Below are positions 53,792-60,787 of a DNA stretch of 60,787 nucleotides, in pieces (position 1 is the first letter of the stretch; each line of letters starts with the position of its first letter). The notes beneath the pieces were generated by a model that saw only the letters and a list, made by a program, of their open reading frames with translations, ran no database searches and was not told where the DNA came from. Source of the stretch: Rhodobiaceae bacterium (lineage in GTDB: Bacteria; Pseudomonadota; Alphaproteobacteria; RS24); assembly GCA_018673175.1 (NCBI GenBank), contig JABHDF010000041.1, positions 1 through 60,787 on the forward strand, in the 5' to 3' direction. The translations under genes were made by a program, and so were the position numbers.

Positions 53792-54349
53792 CTATTTTTT
53801 AGCCGCTGCATTGCGTTTTCTGTCCAAACGCGCGCGACGTCTTACCTGATAGGTTTCAATGCTCCAATAGCTCGGGTAATAAACCAAAGCGCCAAGAACC
53901 AAGCCGACGGGAATCCAGCCCAAAAGCATCGGCCCGATGAGGGGTAGCAAAGTGCCAATCGGCGCGTCAATGAGAAGGCCTAGGCTCAGTTTCGGCAATT
54001 TTTGGACATCGCCAGAAGTGCCCAAAATCAAATGCCCTAAATTAAAGGTCGCCAACCAAATAAACGGAAAGCTAAGGGGATTGCCCATCCATGTGCCCAA
54101 AACAGCGGCCAGAAAATTGCCGCCGATGAAATAAATAATAAATGCCGCCCATAAAATATGCGTGCCCAAAATAGGATTGGCCGAGACGAAAGCCCCAATG
54201 GCCAGCCCCAAAGCAATGCTATGCGGGGTGCCGCTCAAGCGAATGGTGCGACGCCATAAATATAAAGTGGCGCGGATCCAGCCTTCGCGCGGCCATAAAA
54301 ACTGACGGGCTTTTTGCCAATAGGTTTGCGGCAGTCGGCGTCGGAACAT
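53792..54349 (-). CDS. DUF2062 membrane protein
   Basis: The 185-residue membrane protein belongs to DUF2062. The pattern SPHSIALGLAIGAFVSANPILGTHILWA-like segment (about 41-66), followed by GNFLAAVLGTWMGNPLSFPFIW, is diagnostic; three to four spans are predicted. The basic N-terminus (RRRLPQTYWQKARQFLWPR) and basic C-terminus likely lie in the cytoplasm. The function is unknown. The gene sits between pyrE and pdxJ, as in other alphaproteobacteria. Confidence 0.88.
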   Translation of the reverse strand: MFRRRLPQTYWQKARQFLWPREGWIRATLYLWRRTIRLSGTPHSIALGLAIGAFVSANPILGTHILWAAFIIYFIGGNFLAAVLGTWMGNPLSFPFIWLATFNLGHLILGTSGDVQKLPKLSLGLLIDAPIGTLLPLIGPMLLGWIPVGLVLGALVYYPSYWSIETYQVRRRARLDRKRNAAAKK

Positions 54350-54359
54350 GCGGGCGCCC

Positions 54360-54944
54360 CTACTTCAAACCACGACTACCCGGCTTTATCGCCGGTGTGT
54401 TTTTCAAATCCTCTGGCAGGCTTTTGGCGTCAAATGTTTCCACTTGAAACCGCGCCAAGGAGGCTAGCTTCACGCCAACTTTGGCTTTGCCATTCGAGCG
54501 ATCAATAAGGCAGCCCGCGCCGACCACTTTGCCGCCATGCGCGCGAATAGACTTAATCGCCTCGCGCGACGAAAGCCCGGTCGTCACAATGTCTTCAATC
54601 ATCACCACGCGCGGTTTGTTATCCAGCGAAAACCCACGTCGCAAGGTAAACTCACCATCGACGCGCTCTAAAAACATGGAAGGCACATTTAAGGCGCGGG
54701 CCACTTCATGGCCGATAATCAAGCCCCCCATGGCAGGCGCGACCACGGCGTCTATCTCGCCGCTTACCTTTTCTTTGAGCTGCGCTGCCAAGGCTTTGGC
54801 CAGACGCGCCGCGCGTTTGGGCTGCATCAAGACGCGGGCGCATTGCAAATAAGAGCGCGAATGCAAGCCAGAAGACAATAAGAAATGCCCTTCTAGCAAG
54901 GCATCGGCATCGCGAAACTCTTTCAACACTTTTTCTGGGGTCAT
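54360..54944 (-). CDS. pyrE: orotate phosphoribosyltransferase
   Basis: The 194-residue enzyme converts orotate and PRPP to orotidine monophosphate in pyrimidine synthesis. The PRPP motif is VMIEDIVTTGLSS; GHFLLSSGLHSRSYLQCARV near the N-terminus and VVAPAMGGLIIGHEVA are also typical. It follows the rel/spoT gene by 17 bases. No other pyr genes are present; the position next to rel is the alphaproteobacterial norm. Confidence 0.94.
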   Translation of the reverse strand: MTPEKVLKEFRDADALLEGHFLLSSGLHSRSYLQCARVLMQPKRAARLAKALAAQLKEKVSGEIDAVVAPAMGGLIIGHEVARALNVPSMFLERVDGEFTLRRGFSLDNKPRVVMIEDIVTTGLSSREAIKSIRAHGGKVVGAGCLIDRSNGKAKVGVKLASLARFQVETFDAKSLPEDLKNTPAIKPGSRGLK

Positions 54945-54961
54945 GTCGTCTCCACGCCTTT

Positions 54962-57145
54962 TTAAGACTCTGTTTTATCGGCTCTAAAAATGACCCGATT
55001 CGCCTCGCTGACCACGCGGCTTCCACGTATCGCGCCAATCATTTGGTTCATATGATTCACATCGCGCACTTCAACATCTACCGTTAAATCGCAAAAGTCA
55101 TCGCTTTTTTGGATAAAACTCAAATTGGTAATATTGGCGTCAAAATCGGCAATCGTCTGGGTAATAATGCTTAAGGAGCCGGTGCGGTTCACCGCTGTCA
55201 TCTGCACGCGACTGGCGAACAGACTTTGCGTTTTCTCGTCCCATTTCATAGCCACCAAACGCTCTGGTGTGGCTTCGAACTCAATCAAATCTGGGGCCGC
55301 AGCCGGATAGACAACCACCCCCTGCCCCATCATCACCACACCCACAATCTCATCGCCAGGCAAAGGAAAGTAACCTTGTGCAATATTCACTACCGTGCCG
55401 TATAAAGCCCCGTTTAACGGCAACATGGCGGGGCGTTGGGCTGATTTATGGCTCGAGCGGCCAATCAATCCTCGCATCGCCCCAGCAAACATAGACCGGC
55501 GCCCGCGACGCTTCTTCGGCATTACCGCCAAAAGAACATCGGCGGCTGAAATATCGCCGCGCCCAACATCCAGGCGCAAGAGGTCGAGATTGGCATAATG
55601 CATCACGCCGAGGGCGCGCTCCAGCAAAGTGCCATCGGCTTGCAGCCCTTCGGCGGCAAAAAGGCTTTCAATCATCTGTCCACCCAAAGCCACAAAATCA
55701 GCTTCTTCGCGCTCGCGCAACGAATGGCGAATGGCGGCACGCGCCTTACCTGTGCGCACATGATGCACCCAGCTTTCGAGCGGCATTTGGTTTTCGCCCC
55801 GCACCACTTCAATCTCATCGCCATTTTTCAGCAGCGTTCGGAACGGCAGCTTCAAACCATTAATCCGCACACCAACGCAGCTATTGCCGATGGCCGTATG
55901 CACGGCATAGGCAAAATCCAGCGCCGTGGCGCCTCGCGGCAGCGCAATCAGGCGGCCTTTCGGGGTGAAGCAAAACACTTGGTCGGTAAATAATTCGAGC
56001 TTGGTGTTCTCCAAAAACTCTTCCGCGGTTTCGCCTGTTTTCAACTGCTCGACCATATCTTGCAGCCAGTTGAAGGGCTCAATTTTAGCAATATCTGGAT
56101 GTTCGTCTTGCTTGTCTTTATAGGCCCAATGCGCCGCAATGCCTCGGTTGGCAATGTCGTGCATTTCGCGGGTACGAATTTGCAGCTCGACGCGTTGATT
56201 GTTCGGCCCAATCACGGTCGTGTGCAAAGACTGATAGCCATTGATTTTCGGTGTCGAGATAAAATCCTTGTAGCGCCCAGGCACAAACCGATAGGTGCGG
56301 TGCAAAACGCCCAGGGCACGATAACAATCATCCTCGCTTTGGGTGACAATGCGATAGGCAAAAATATCGGAGAGCTGCTCCAAAGAAATCGACTTATTTT
56401 GCATTTTGCGCCAGATGGAAAACGGCCGCTTTTGGCGTCCATGAACCTCTACCACCAAACCTTGCTCTAAAAGCTGTGAGGTGACGGCAGTCGATATCTC
56501 GCTCAGCATGTCGCTGCTTTGCTCGTTCAGCTCGCTCAGGCGTTCCATCACCAGTTCGCGGGCATCCTTGTTAATTTCCGCGAAGGACAAATCTTCCAGC
56601 TCTTCGCGAAAATTATGCATGCCGATGCGCCCCGCCAAGGGGGCATAAATATCCATCGTTTCTTGGGCAATGCGCCGACGCTTTTCGTCTGATTTGATAA
56701 AATGCAGCGTCCGCATATTGTGCAAGCGATCTGCCAATTTGACCAAGAGAATGCGAATGTCGCTGGCGGTCGCGACCAAGAGTTTGCGAAAGTTTTCGGC
56801 CTGCGCCGTATCGGCCGAAGATAATTCCAGCAAAGACATTTTGGTAACGCCATTGACCATATCGGCAATCTCGCGACCGAAGAGGTCTTCAATCTCGCCA
56901 AAGGTGGTCTCTGTGTCTTCAATTGTGTCGTGTAATAGCGCGGTGGCAATGCTGGCCGTGTCGAGATGCAAGTCGGTCAAAATGCCCGCGACTTCGACAG
57001 GGTGCGAAAAATAGGGATCGCCAGAGGCGCGTTTCTGGTCGCCATGCTTTTGCGTGGCGAACACATAGGCCCGATTGAGCAAATCTTCATTGGCACGGGG
57101 GTCGTAACTGGAAACTCGATCTACGAGTTCGTATTGGCGCATCAT
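54962..57145 (-). CDS. bifunctional (p)ppGpp synthetase/hydrolase (Rel/SpoT)
   Basis: The protein has 727 residues from the ATG at 57145, eight bases after GGAGGG. It makes and degrades the alarmone (p)ppGpp. The hydrolase domain has SHPVEVAGIL and LLHDTIEDT with the metal-binding HD (72-73); the synthetase domain has GRYKDFISTPKINGYQSLHTTV; then come TGS (near 375-435, FTPKGRLIALPRGATALDFAY), and a C-terminal ACT domain (VDVEVRDVNHMNQMIGAI). Both active sites look intact. This is the single long Rsh of alphaproteobacteria. It lies between rpoZ and pyrE. Confidence 0.95.
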   Translation of the reverse strand: MMRQYELVDRVSSYDPRANEDLLNRAYVFATQKHGDQKRASGDPYFSHPVEVAGILTDLHLDTASIATALLHDTIEDTETTFGEIEDLFGREIADMVNGVTKMSLLELSSADTAQAENFRKLLVATASDIRILLVKLADRLHNMRTLHFIKSDEKRRRIAQETMDIYAPLAGRIGMHNFREELEDLSFAEINKDARELVMERLSELNEQSSDMLSEISTAVTSQLLEQGLVVEVHGRQKRPFSIWRKMQNKSISLEQLSDIFAYRIVTQSEDDCYRALGVLHRTYRFVPGRYKDFISTPKINGYQSLHTTVIGPNNQRVELQIRTREMHDIANRGIAAHWAYKDKQDEHPDIAKIEPFNWLQDMVEQLKTGETAEEFLENTKLELFTDQVFCFTPKGRLIALPRGATALDFAYAVHTAIGNSCVGVRINGLKLPFRTLLKNGDEIEVVRGENQMPLESWVHHVRTGKARAAIRHSLREREEADFVALGGQMIESLFAAEGLQADGTLLERALGVMHYANLDLLRLDVGRGDISAADVLLAVMPKKRRGRRSMFAGAMRGLIGRSSHKSAQRPAMLPLNGALYGTVVNIAQGYFPLPGDEIVGVVMMGQGVVVYPAAAPDLIEFEATPERLVAMKWDEKTQSLFASRVQMTAVNRTGSLSIITQTIADFDANITNLSFIQKSDDFCDLTVDVEVRDVNHMNQMIGAIRGSRVVSEANRVIFRADKTES

Positions 57146-57190
57146 TGGGAAAGCCCTCCGAAACGCGGACAAAAAGCAAGGGTCGGGTAA

Positions 57191-57592
57191 TTAGTCTCCG
57201 CGACCATCCCCTTTATCCTTTGGGCCAGCCGCTTCTAACGATTGCAGAGCGGCGAGAATATCGTCTTCGTTCATCTCTACCATCGGCTCGCCAGATGTTT
57301 CGGCGCCGGCTTCAACATGGCCCAACATAGGCGCGGCAATGATGTCTTCATCTGGCTCGTCAATATCGATTTGTTTTTGCAGCGAGCCCACAAGGTCTTC
57401 GCGCACTTCGGCAGGAACCACTTTTTCGTCGGCGATTTCGCGCAAGGCAACCACGGTGTTTTTATCGTTATCGCGTTCTACCAGCAATTCTGCGCCAGCT
57501 GACATGCCACGGGCCCGATGAGAGGCAAACAACACCAATTCAAAACGGTTTGTTACCTTATCGACGCAATCTTCTACGGTCACACGAGCCAT
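57191..57592 (-). CDS. rpoZ: RNA polymerase omega subunit
   Basis: The 133-residue protein is the omega subunit, which wraps the beta-prime C-terminus and, with ppGpp, tunes RNA polymerase in many Proteobacteria. [28 protein letters not shown] (1-28) is the family opening, and [18 protein letters not shown] follows. The C-terminal half is an acidic extension beyond the 91 residues of E. coli omega, common in alphaproteobacteria. It is directly upstream of the rel/spoT gene. Confidence 0.95.
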   Translation of the reverse strand: MARVTVEDCVDKVTNRFELVLFASHRARGMSAGAELLVERDNDKNTVVALREIADEKVVPAEVREDLVGSLQKQIDIDEPDEDIIAAPMLGHVEAGAETSGEPMVEMNEDDILAALQSLEAAGPKDKGDGRGD

Positions 57593-57703
57593 GGGTCATC
57601 CAATTCAAGTTAAAAGACATGAGTTACGTTTTATTTATGCCTGTTAAGTGAATACCGCAAGGAAAAAGAGGCCAAAAGACAAAATCGCCCGCGAAAATTC
57701 GCC

Positions 57704-58204
57704 CTAGAGACGCTTTAGCTCCACCCGCGCGGACATCGGCAAGGCGGCCAAAAGCGCGCCAATCGGTGTGCCATATTCAGGATGGCGCCAGCCTGGCGCA
57801 ATATCGGCCAGAGGGCGCAAGACAAAGGCCCGCGCCGGTGCCCTTGGATGGGGAATTTGCGCGCGAAACCGATGCACTTCGTCGTGATAGCTAATAATAT
57901 CAATATCCAGGGTGCGTGGCCCCCAAACAACCCCCTCGCCGCTGCCCCGATGCCGACCAAATGCCGCCTCCAGCGCGTGCAAGCGCGGCAATAGCGCCAA
58001 GGCAGGCACAACGCTGCGCACCGCCACCACCGTGTTGATATAGTCATCTTGTCCGGCTGGGCCGATGGGCGCAGAGGCATAAAGCGGCGCGCGCTGAACC
58101 ACATGCGCGCCCGTGAGCGGCAGATTATCGATGGCCGCTTGCACCAATTGCACGCTACTGGCGAAATCGCCGCGTAAGTTACTTCCCAAAGCCAAATAAA
58201 TCAT
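57704..58204 (-). CDS. folK: 2-amino-4-hydroxy-6-hydroxymethyldihydropteridine pyrophosphokinase
   Basis: The protein has 166 residues from the ATG at 58204 (a TTG at 58222 is the far alternative). The enzyme passes pyrophosphate from ATP to the pterin precursor of folate. IYLALGSNLRGDF opens the fold; VWGPRTLDIDIISYHDEV has the metal-binding aspartates; IPHPRAPARAFVLRPLADIAP is the third family motif. folK-rpoZ-rel is a usual order; no folP or folB is adjacent. Divergent udgB lies 100 bases upstream. Confidence 0.94.
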   Translation of the reverse strand: MIYLALGSNLRGDFASSVQLVQAAIDNLPLTGAHVVQRAPLYASAPIGPAGQDDYINTVVAVRSVVPALALLPRLHALEAAFGRHRGSGEGVVWGPRTLDIDIISYHDEVHRFRAQIPHPRAPARAFVLRPLADIAPGWRHPEYGTPIGALLAALPMSARVELKRL

Positions 58205-58303
58205 AGGCTGGAAGTAAGCCAAGCGCTGGCCAATGACAAGCGAGATTTATGGCCGCTCGCTATATTGGTTGAATTGGCGCCATGCGTCGCGCTATCTTGG
58301 GGC

Positions 58304-58954
58304 ATGACTGCCAACACACCCTTTCCAACCACGCCAGATCCCGATTGCGGTTTATGCCCGCGCCTGAAAGCCTATCGCGAGGAAAACCGTGCCGCGCATC
58401 CAGATTGGTTCAATGCGCCCGTGCCTTGCTTTGGCGATGAGACGGCACAATTGCTGATTGTGGGATTGGCGCCTGGCGTCACCGGTGCCAATCGCACGGC
58501 GCGCCCTTTTACCGGCGATTGGGCGGGCGATTTACTTTATGCGACGCTGGATAAATTTGGCCTCTCCAAGGGCGTTTACGCGCAACACAAAGACGATGGC
58601 CTAGAATTGGTCAATACGATGATTACCAATGCGGTGCGCTGCGTGCCGCCGCAGAACAAACCGATTGGCGCCGAGATGACGGCGTGTCGTGGTTTCTTGC
58701 AAGGGCGCCTCGAGAGCATGGCGAATTTAAAAGTGGTTTTATCGTTGGGTAAAATATCGCACGACAATGTGCTGCGCGCGCGAGGCCTGAAATTAAGCGA
58801 GGCCAAATTTGCGCATGGCGCTTGCCATGATCTGGACGGCCTGACGCTCATCGATAGCTATCATTGCTCGCGCTACAACACCAATACGCGCCGCTTAACG
58901 ACACAAATGTTTGAAGATGTGTTTGCCCTCGTGCAGCAAAAACTAGCGCAATAA
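58304..58954 (+). CDS. udgB: type-5 uracil-DNA glycosylase (UdgB family)
   Basis: The protein has 216 residues from ATG 58304; the upstream frame to 58265 is not used. UDG-superfamily signatures: [19 protein letters not shown] (54-72) as motif 1 and [16 protein letters not shown] (185-199) as motif 2. Four cysteines at 15, 18, 113 and 188 fit the [4Fe-4S] site of family 4/5 enzymes. Motif 1 lacks the catalytic Asp of family 1, as usual for family 5. It removes uracil, and in some members hypoxanthine, from DNA. Its last 12 bases overlap the end of smpB. Confidence 0.9.
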   Translation: MTANTPFPTTPDPDCGLCPRLKAYREENRAAHPDWFNAPVPCFGDETAQLLIVGLAPGVTGANRTARPFTGDWAGDLLYATLDKFGLSKGVYAQHKDDGLELVNTMITNAVRCVPPQNKPIGAEMTACRGFLQGRLESMANLKVVLSLGKISHDNVLRARGLKLSEAKFAHGACHDLDGLTLIDSYHCSRYNTNTRRLTTQMFEDVFALVQQKLAQ

Positions 58955-59425
58955 TCTGGCTTTTTGACGATCCCAGTCGCGCCGCTTTTCGACATCGCGC
59001 CGATCGGCTTTTTTACGCCCACGGGCCAAACCAATAAGCAATTTGACGCGGCCATTCTCATGGAAATATAATTTGAGCGGCACTAGCGTCATGCCATCGC
59101 GCTGCACAGCCGCCATTAATTTGTTAATTTCACGGCGATGCATAAGGACTTTGCGCGGCTGCGTCGGCTTATGGTTGAACCGATTGCCGCCACTATATTC
59201 GGGAATATCAGCGTTCATCAAAAACGCTTCGCCATCGCGCACTGTGGCAAAGGAATGCGCTAGATTGGCTTTGCCTTGGCGCAAAGACTTAACCTCTGTG
59301 CCTTGCAGCACGAGGCCCGCCTCGAAAGTTTCGGTAACTTCAAAATCACGGCGAGCGCGGCGGTTTTCGGCAATGGTGCCGTCCCCTACGCTATTTTTTT
59401 TACGACCACCGCTCTTCGAAGACAT
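58943..59425 (-). CDS. smpB: SsrA-binding protein SmpB
   Basis: The 160-residue protein binds tmRNA and brings it to stalled ribosomes. [36 protein letters not shown] is the family opening, with [25 protein letters not shown] and the basic C-terminal tail [23 protein letters not shown] that reads the empty mRNA channel. It follows dapA by four bases, a common alphaproteobacterial pair. ssrA itself is not in the window. Confidence 0.96.
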   Translation of the reverse strand: MSSKSGGRKKNSVGDGTIAENRRARRDFEVTETFEAGLVLQGTEVKSLRQGKANLAHSFATVRDGEAFLMNADIPEYSGGNRFNHKPTQPRKVLMHRREINKLMAAVQRDGMTLVPLKLYFHENGRVKLLIGLARGRKKADRRDVEKRRDWDRQKARLLR

Positions 59426-59429
59426 AACG

Positions 59430-60302
59430 CTAAATCAGGCCAAGCTGATGTAAAGCAGCGTCGACTTGCTCGCGCGCGTGTTGGGTTGCCGGCAACAATG
59501 GCAGGCGAATTTCTTCTTCGCAAATGCCCAAACGCGTCATCGCATATTTGGCTGGCGATGGGCTGGTTTCGCAAAACAGCGCCTTCATAAGGGGCAAAAG
59601 TTTCGCCAGCAGCTCTTCGGCCGTAACATAATCCCCGTTGAGGGCCGCTTCTTGCATGGCTGAACACAATTTAGGCGCCACGTTGGAAGTCACAGAAATA
59701 CACCCATGGCCGCCCTGTTTGATGAATTCCACCGCGGTCGCATCTTCGCCCGAAAGCTGCAGGAAATCATCGCCGCAAGTGCCCGCCTGTTGCCCCACAC
59801 GAGACAGATCCGCGGTCGCATCTTTCACGCCGATGATGTTTTTTAACGCAGCCAAGCGCCCCATGGTTTCCGGCGTCATATCAACGATGGAGCGTCCTGG
59901 AATATTGTAAATCAAGATCGGCAATTGCGTGGCCGCGTCAATGGCCTCGAAATGCGCGAATAAGCCCTCTTGCGTTGGCTTGTTATAATAAGGCGTCACA
60001 TGCAACACGCCATCGGCGCCTGCCCGCGCTGCGTGTTCGGTAAACGCGATGGCTTCTGCCGTAGAATTGGAACCAGCGCCAGCAATAATCGGCACACGTT
60101 TGGCGCCCGCATCAATGACAATTTCAACGACACGTTCGTGTTCTTCATGGCTCAGGGTTGGCGACTCGCCCGTGGTGCCCACAGGTACCAGCCCATGCGT
60201 GCCCTCGGCGATTTGCCAATCGACCAGCTTGCGCAACGCCGCTTCATCGACTTGGCCGTCTTTAAACGGCGTAATGAGCGCAGTGATTGACCCTCGAAAC
60301 AT
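59430..60302 (-). CDS. dapA: 4-hydroxy-tetrahydrodipicolinate synthase
   Basis: The protein has 290 residues from ATG 60302, six bases after GGAG; the ATG at 60314 is less likely. The TIM-barrel enzyme condenses pyruvate and aspartate semialdehyde, the first step of lysine and diaminopimelate synthesis. The Schiff-base Lys is in [23 protein letters not shown] and LIYNIPGRS (with the catalytic Tyr) are standard. It shares its aspartate semialdehyde substrate with hom in this window. dapA-smpB is a conserved pair. Confidence 0.96.
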   Translation of the reverse strand: MFRGSITALITPFKDGQVDEAALRKLVDWQIAEGTHGLVPVGTTGESPTLSHEEHERVVEIVIDAGAKRVPIIAGAGSNSTAEAIAFTEHAARAGADGVLHVTPYYNKPTQEGLFAHFEAIDAATQLPILIYNIPGRSIVDMTPETMGRLAALKNIIGVKDATADLSRVGQQAGTCGDDFLQLSGEDATAVEFIKQGGHGCISVTSNVAPKLCSAMQEAALNGDYVTAEELLAKLLPLMKALFCETSPSPAKYAMTRLGICEEEIRLPLLPATQHAREQVDAALHQLGLI

Positions 60303-60447
60303 GGTGAACTCCATTTAGTTAGACGCACCTTGTTGAAACAAAAATAGACAAGCCGGTGCTTTGGCCGCAACATAGCATAAGATTTCGGGGCGGCAAGGTG
60401 TGTCCCGTCCAACAAGCGTAAAGACGATCTTTTTCAGGAGTATGTTT

Positions 60448-60787
60448 ATGTCTAAGCCAGCTACGAGCGCCGTGATTTTTGGAGTCGGCCCCCGCCAAGG
60501 GGTCGGCGCCGAGCTTTGCCTGCAAGCCAGCGCACGGGGCTTACATGTTTTTGTGATTGGACGCACGCAAGCCAAAATCGACGCTGTGGTCGAAGCTATT
60601 AAAGCCGAAGGCGGCAGCGCGGCTGCCCTTTTGGCCGATGTCACCCAGGTCGAGCAAGTGGCGGCGGCCATGGCGCAAATTGAGGCCGATGGCCGCCCAC
60701 TGGAGCTGGCTATTTATAACGCTGGCAACAATCGGCCAGAGGCGTTTTTGGACGTCACCCCAGAGGTGTTTGAAGAGATGTGGCGGG
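60448..60787 (+). CDS. SDR-family oxidoreductase (partial, N-terminal part)
   Basis: The gene runs off the right edge; about 113 residues are visible. The start ATG 60448 follows AGGAG by seven bases (ATG 60442 is too close). The N-terminus SAVIFGVGPRQGVGAELCL has the short-chain dehydrogenase GxxxGxG-type cofactor loop, ADVTQVEQV gives the next conserved Asp, and YNAGNN is the NNAG-like strand. The catalytic Tyr-x-x-x-Lys lies outside. It is divergent from dapA. Substrate is unknown. Confidence 0.85.
   Translation, partial: MSKPATSAVIFGVGPRQGVGAELCLQASARGLHVFVIGRTQAKIDAVVEAIKAEGGSAAALLADVTQVEQVAAAMAQIEADGRPLELAIYNAGNNRPEAFLDVTPEVFEEMWR

Noticed and set aside
1-60787. A defence, secretion or biosynthetic gene system hidden in the window
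   Set aside because: Nearly all genes have clear core assignments, and the few unknown genes are isolated or in short units without the hallmarks of such systems.

Overview
The window is a stretch of bacterial chromosome that looks alphaproteobacterial. The main evidence is gene order: rplM-rpsI; glyA-nrdR-ribD-ribE-ribB-ribH-nusB-thiL followed by hppA; yceD-plsX-fabH-ihfA-merR; and folK-rpoZ-rel-pyrE-DUF2062-pdxJ-acpS-lepB-rnc-era-recO. Lineage-typical families agree: DUF2842, a CBP3-like ubiquinol-cytochrome c chaperone, heme A synthase, TRAP transporters and a HemB without the zinc cysteines. I cannot name the order or genus. The TRAP system, K+-independent proton pyrophosphatase and valine-degradation genes would suit a marine aerobic heterotroph, but that is inference.

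Layout. 1-1.5 kb: an accessory-looking minus-strand unit of a TetR repressor, a multi-span membrane protein and the start of a Tat-exported protein, with two matched palindromic operators over the tetR start. 1.7-7 kb: tRNA-Pro(UGG), a thioesterase, a double cold-shock-domain protein, a sirtuin coupled to an alpha/beta hydrolase, glyoxalase I, a Sel1-like exported protein, an exported MsrA and tRNA-Glu. 7-14 kb (minus): fabZ-argC-aminotransferase-hom-glpX-recJ. 14-15 kb: rplM-rpsI. 15-21 kb: ctaA, DUF2842, a 26-residue membrane peptide gene, tRNA-Pro(GGG), then merR, ihfA, fabH, plsX, yceD and the cytochrome bc1 chaperone, with bamE divergent. 22-31 kb: hppA and the thiL-nusB-riboflavin-nrdR-glyA unit. 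31-37 kb: glycerophosphodiesterase, a DUF1295 membrane protein, a three-gene valine-degradation unit and hemB. 37-40.8 kb: an S8 protease with a predicted outer-membrane barrel, then a hydroxyacid dehydrogenase/flavin reductase pair. 40.9-47 kb (plus): an SLC13-type transporter, leucyltransferase bpt, and a complete TRAP transporter with an unknown anchored protein. 47-60 kb (minus): parC, recO, era, rnc, lepB, acpS, pdxJ, DUF2062, pyrE, rel/spoT, rpoZ and folK, then udgB (plus) and dapA-smpB (minus). The right edge holds the start of an SDR oxidoreductase.

Most of the window is core metabolism and information processing. I see no CRISPR array, integrase, transposase, phage genes, restriction-modification or recognisable defence system, and no clearly new multi-gene system. 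The best leads are the dual operator over the tetR start, the tandem/inverted repeat at 1571-1613, the 26-residue membrane peptide gene at 16647-16727, the lipoprotein-like S8 autotransporter with an unclear start, the unknown last gene of the TRAP unit, and the dehydrogenase/flavin reductase pair. Base and residue counts were made by eye.
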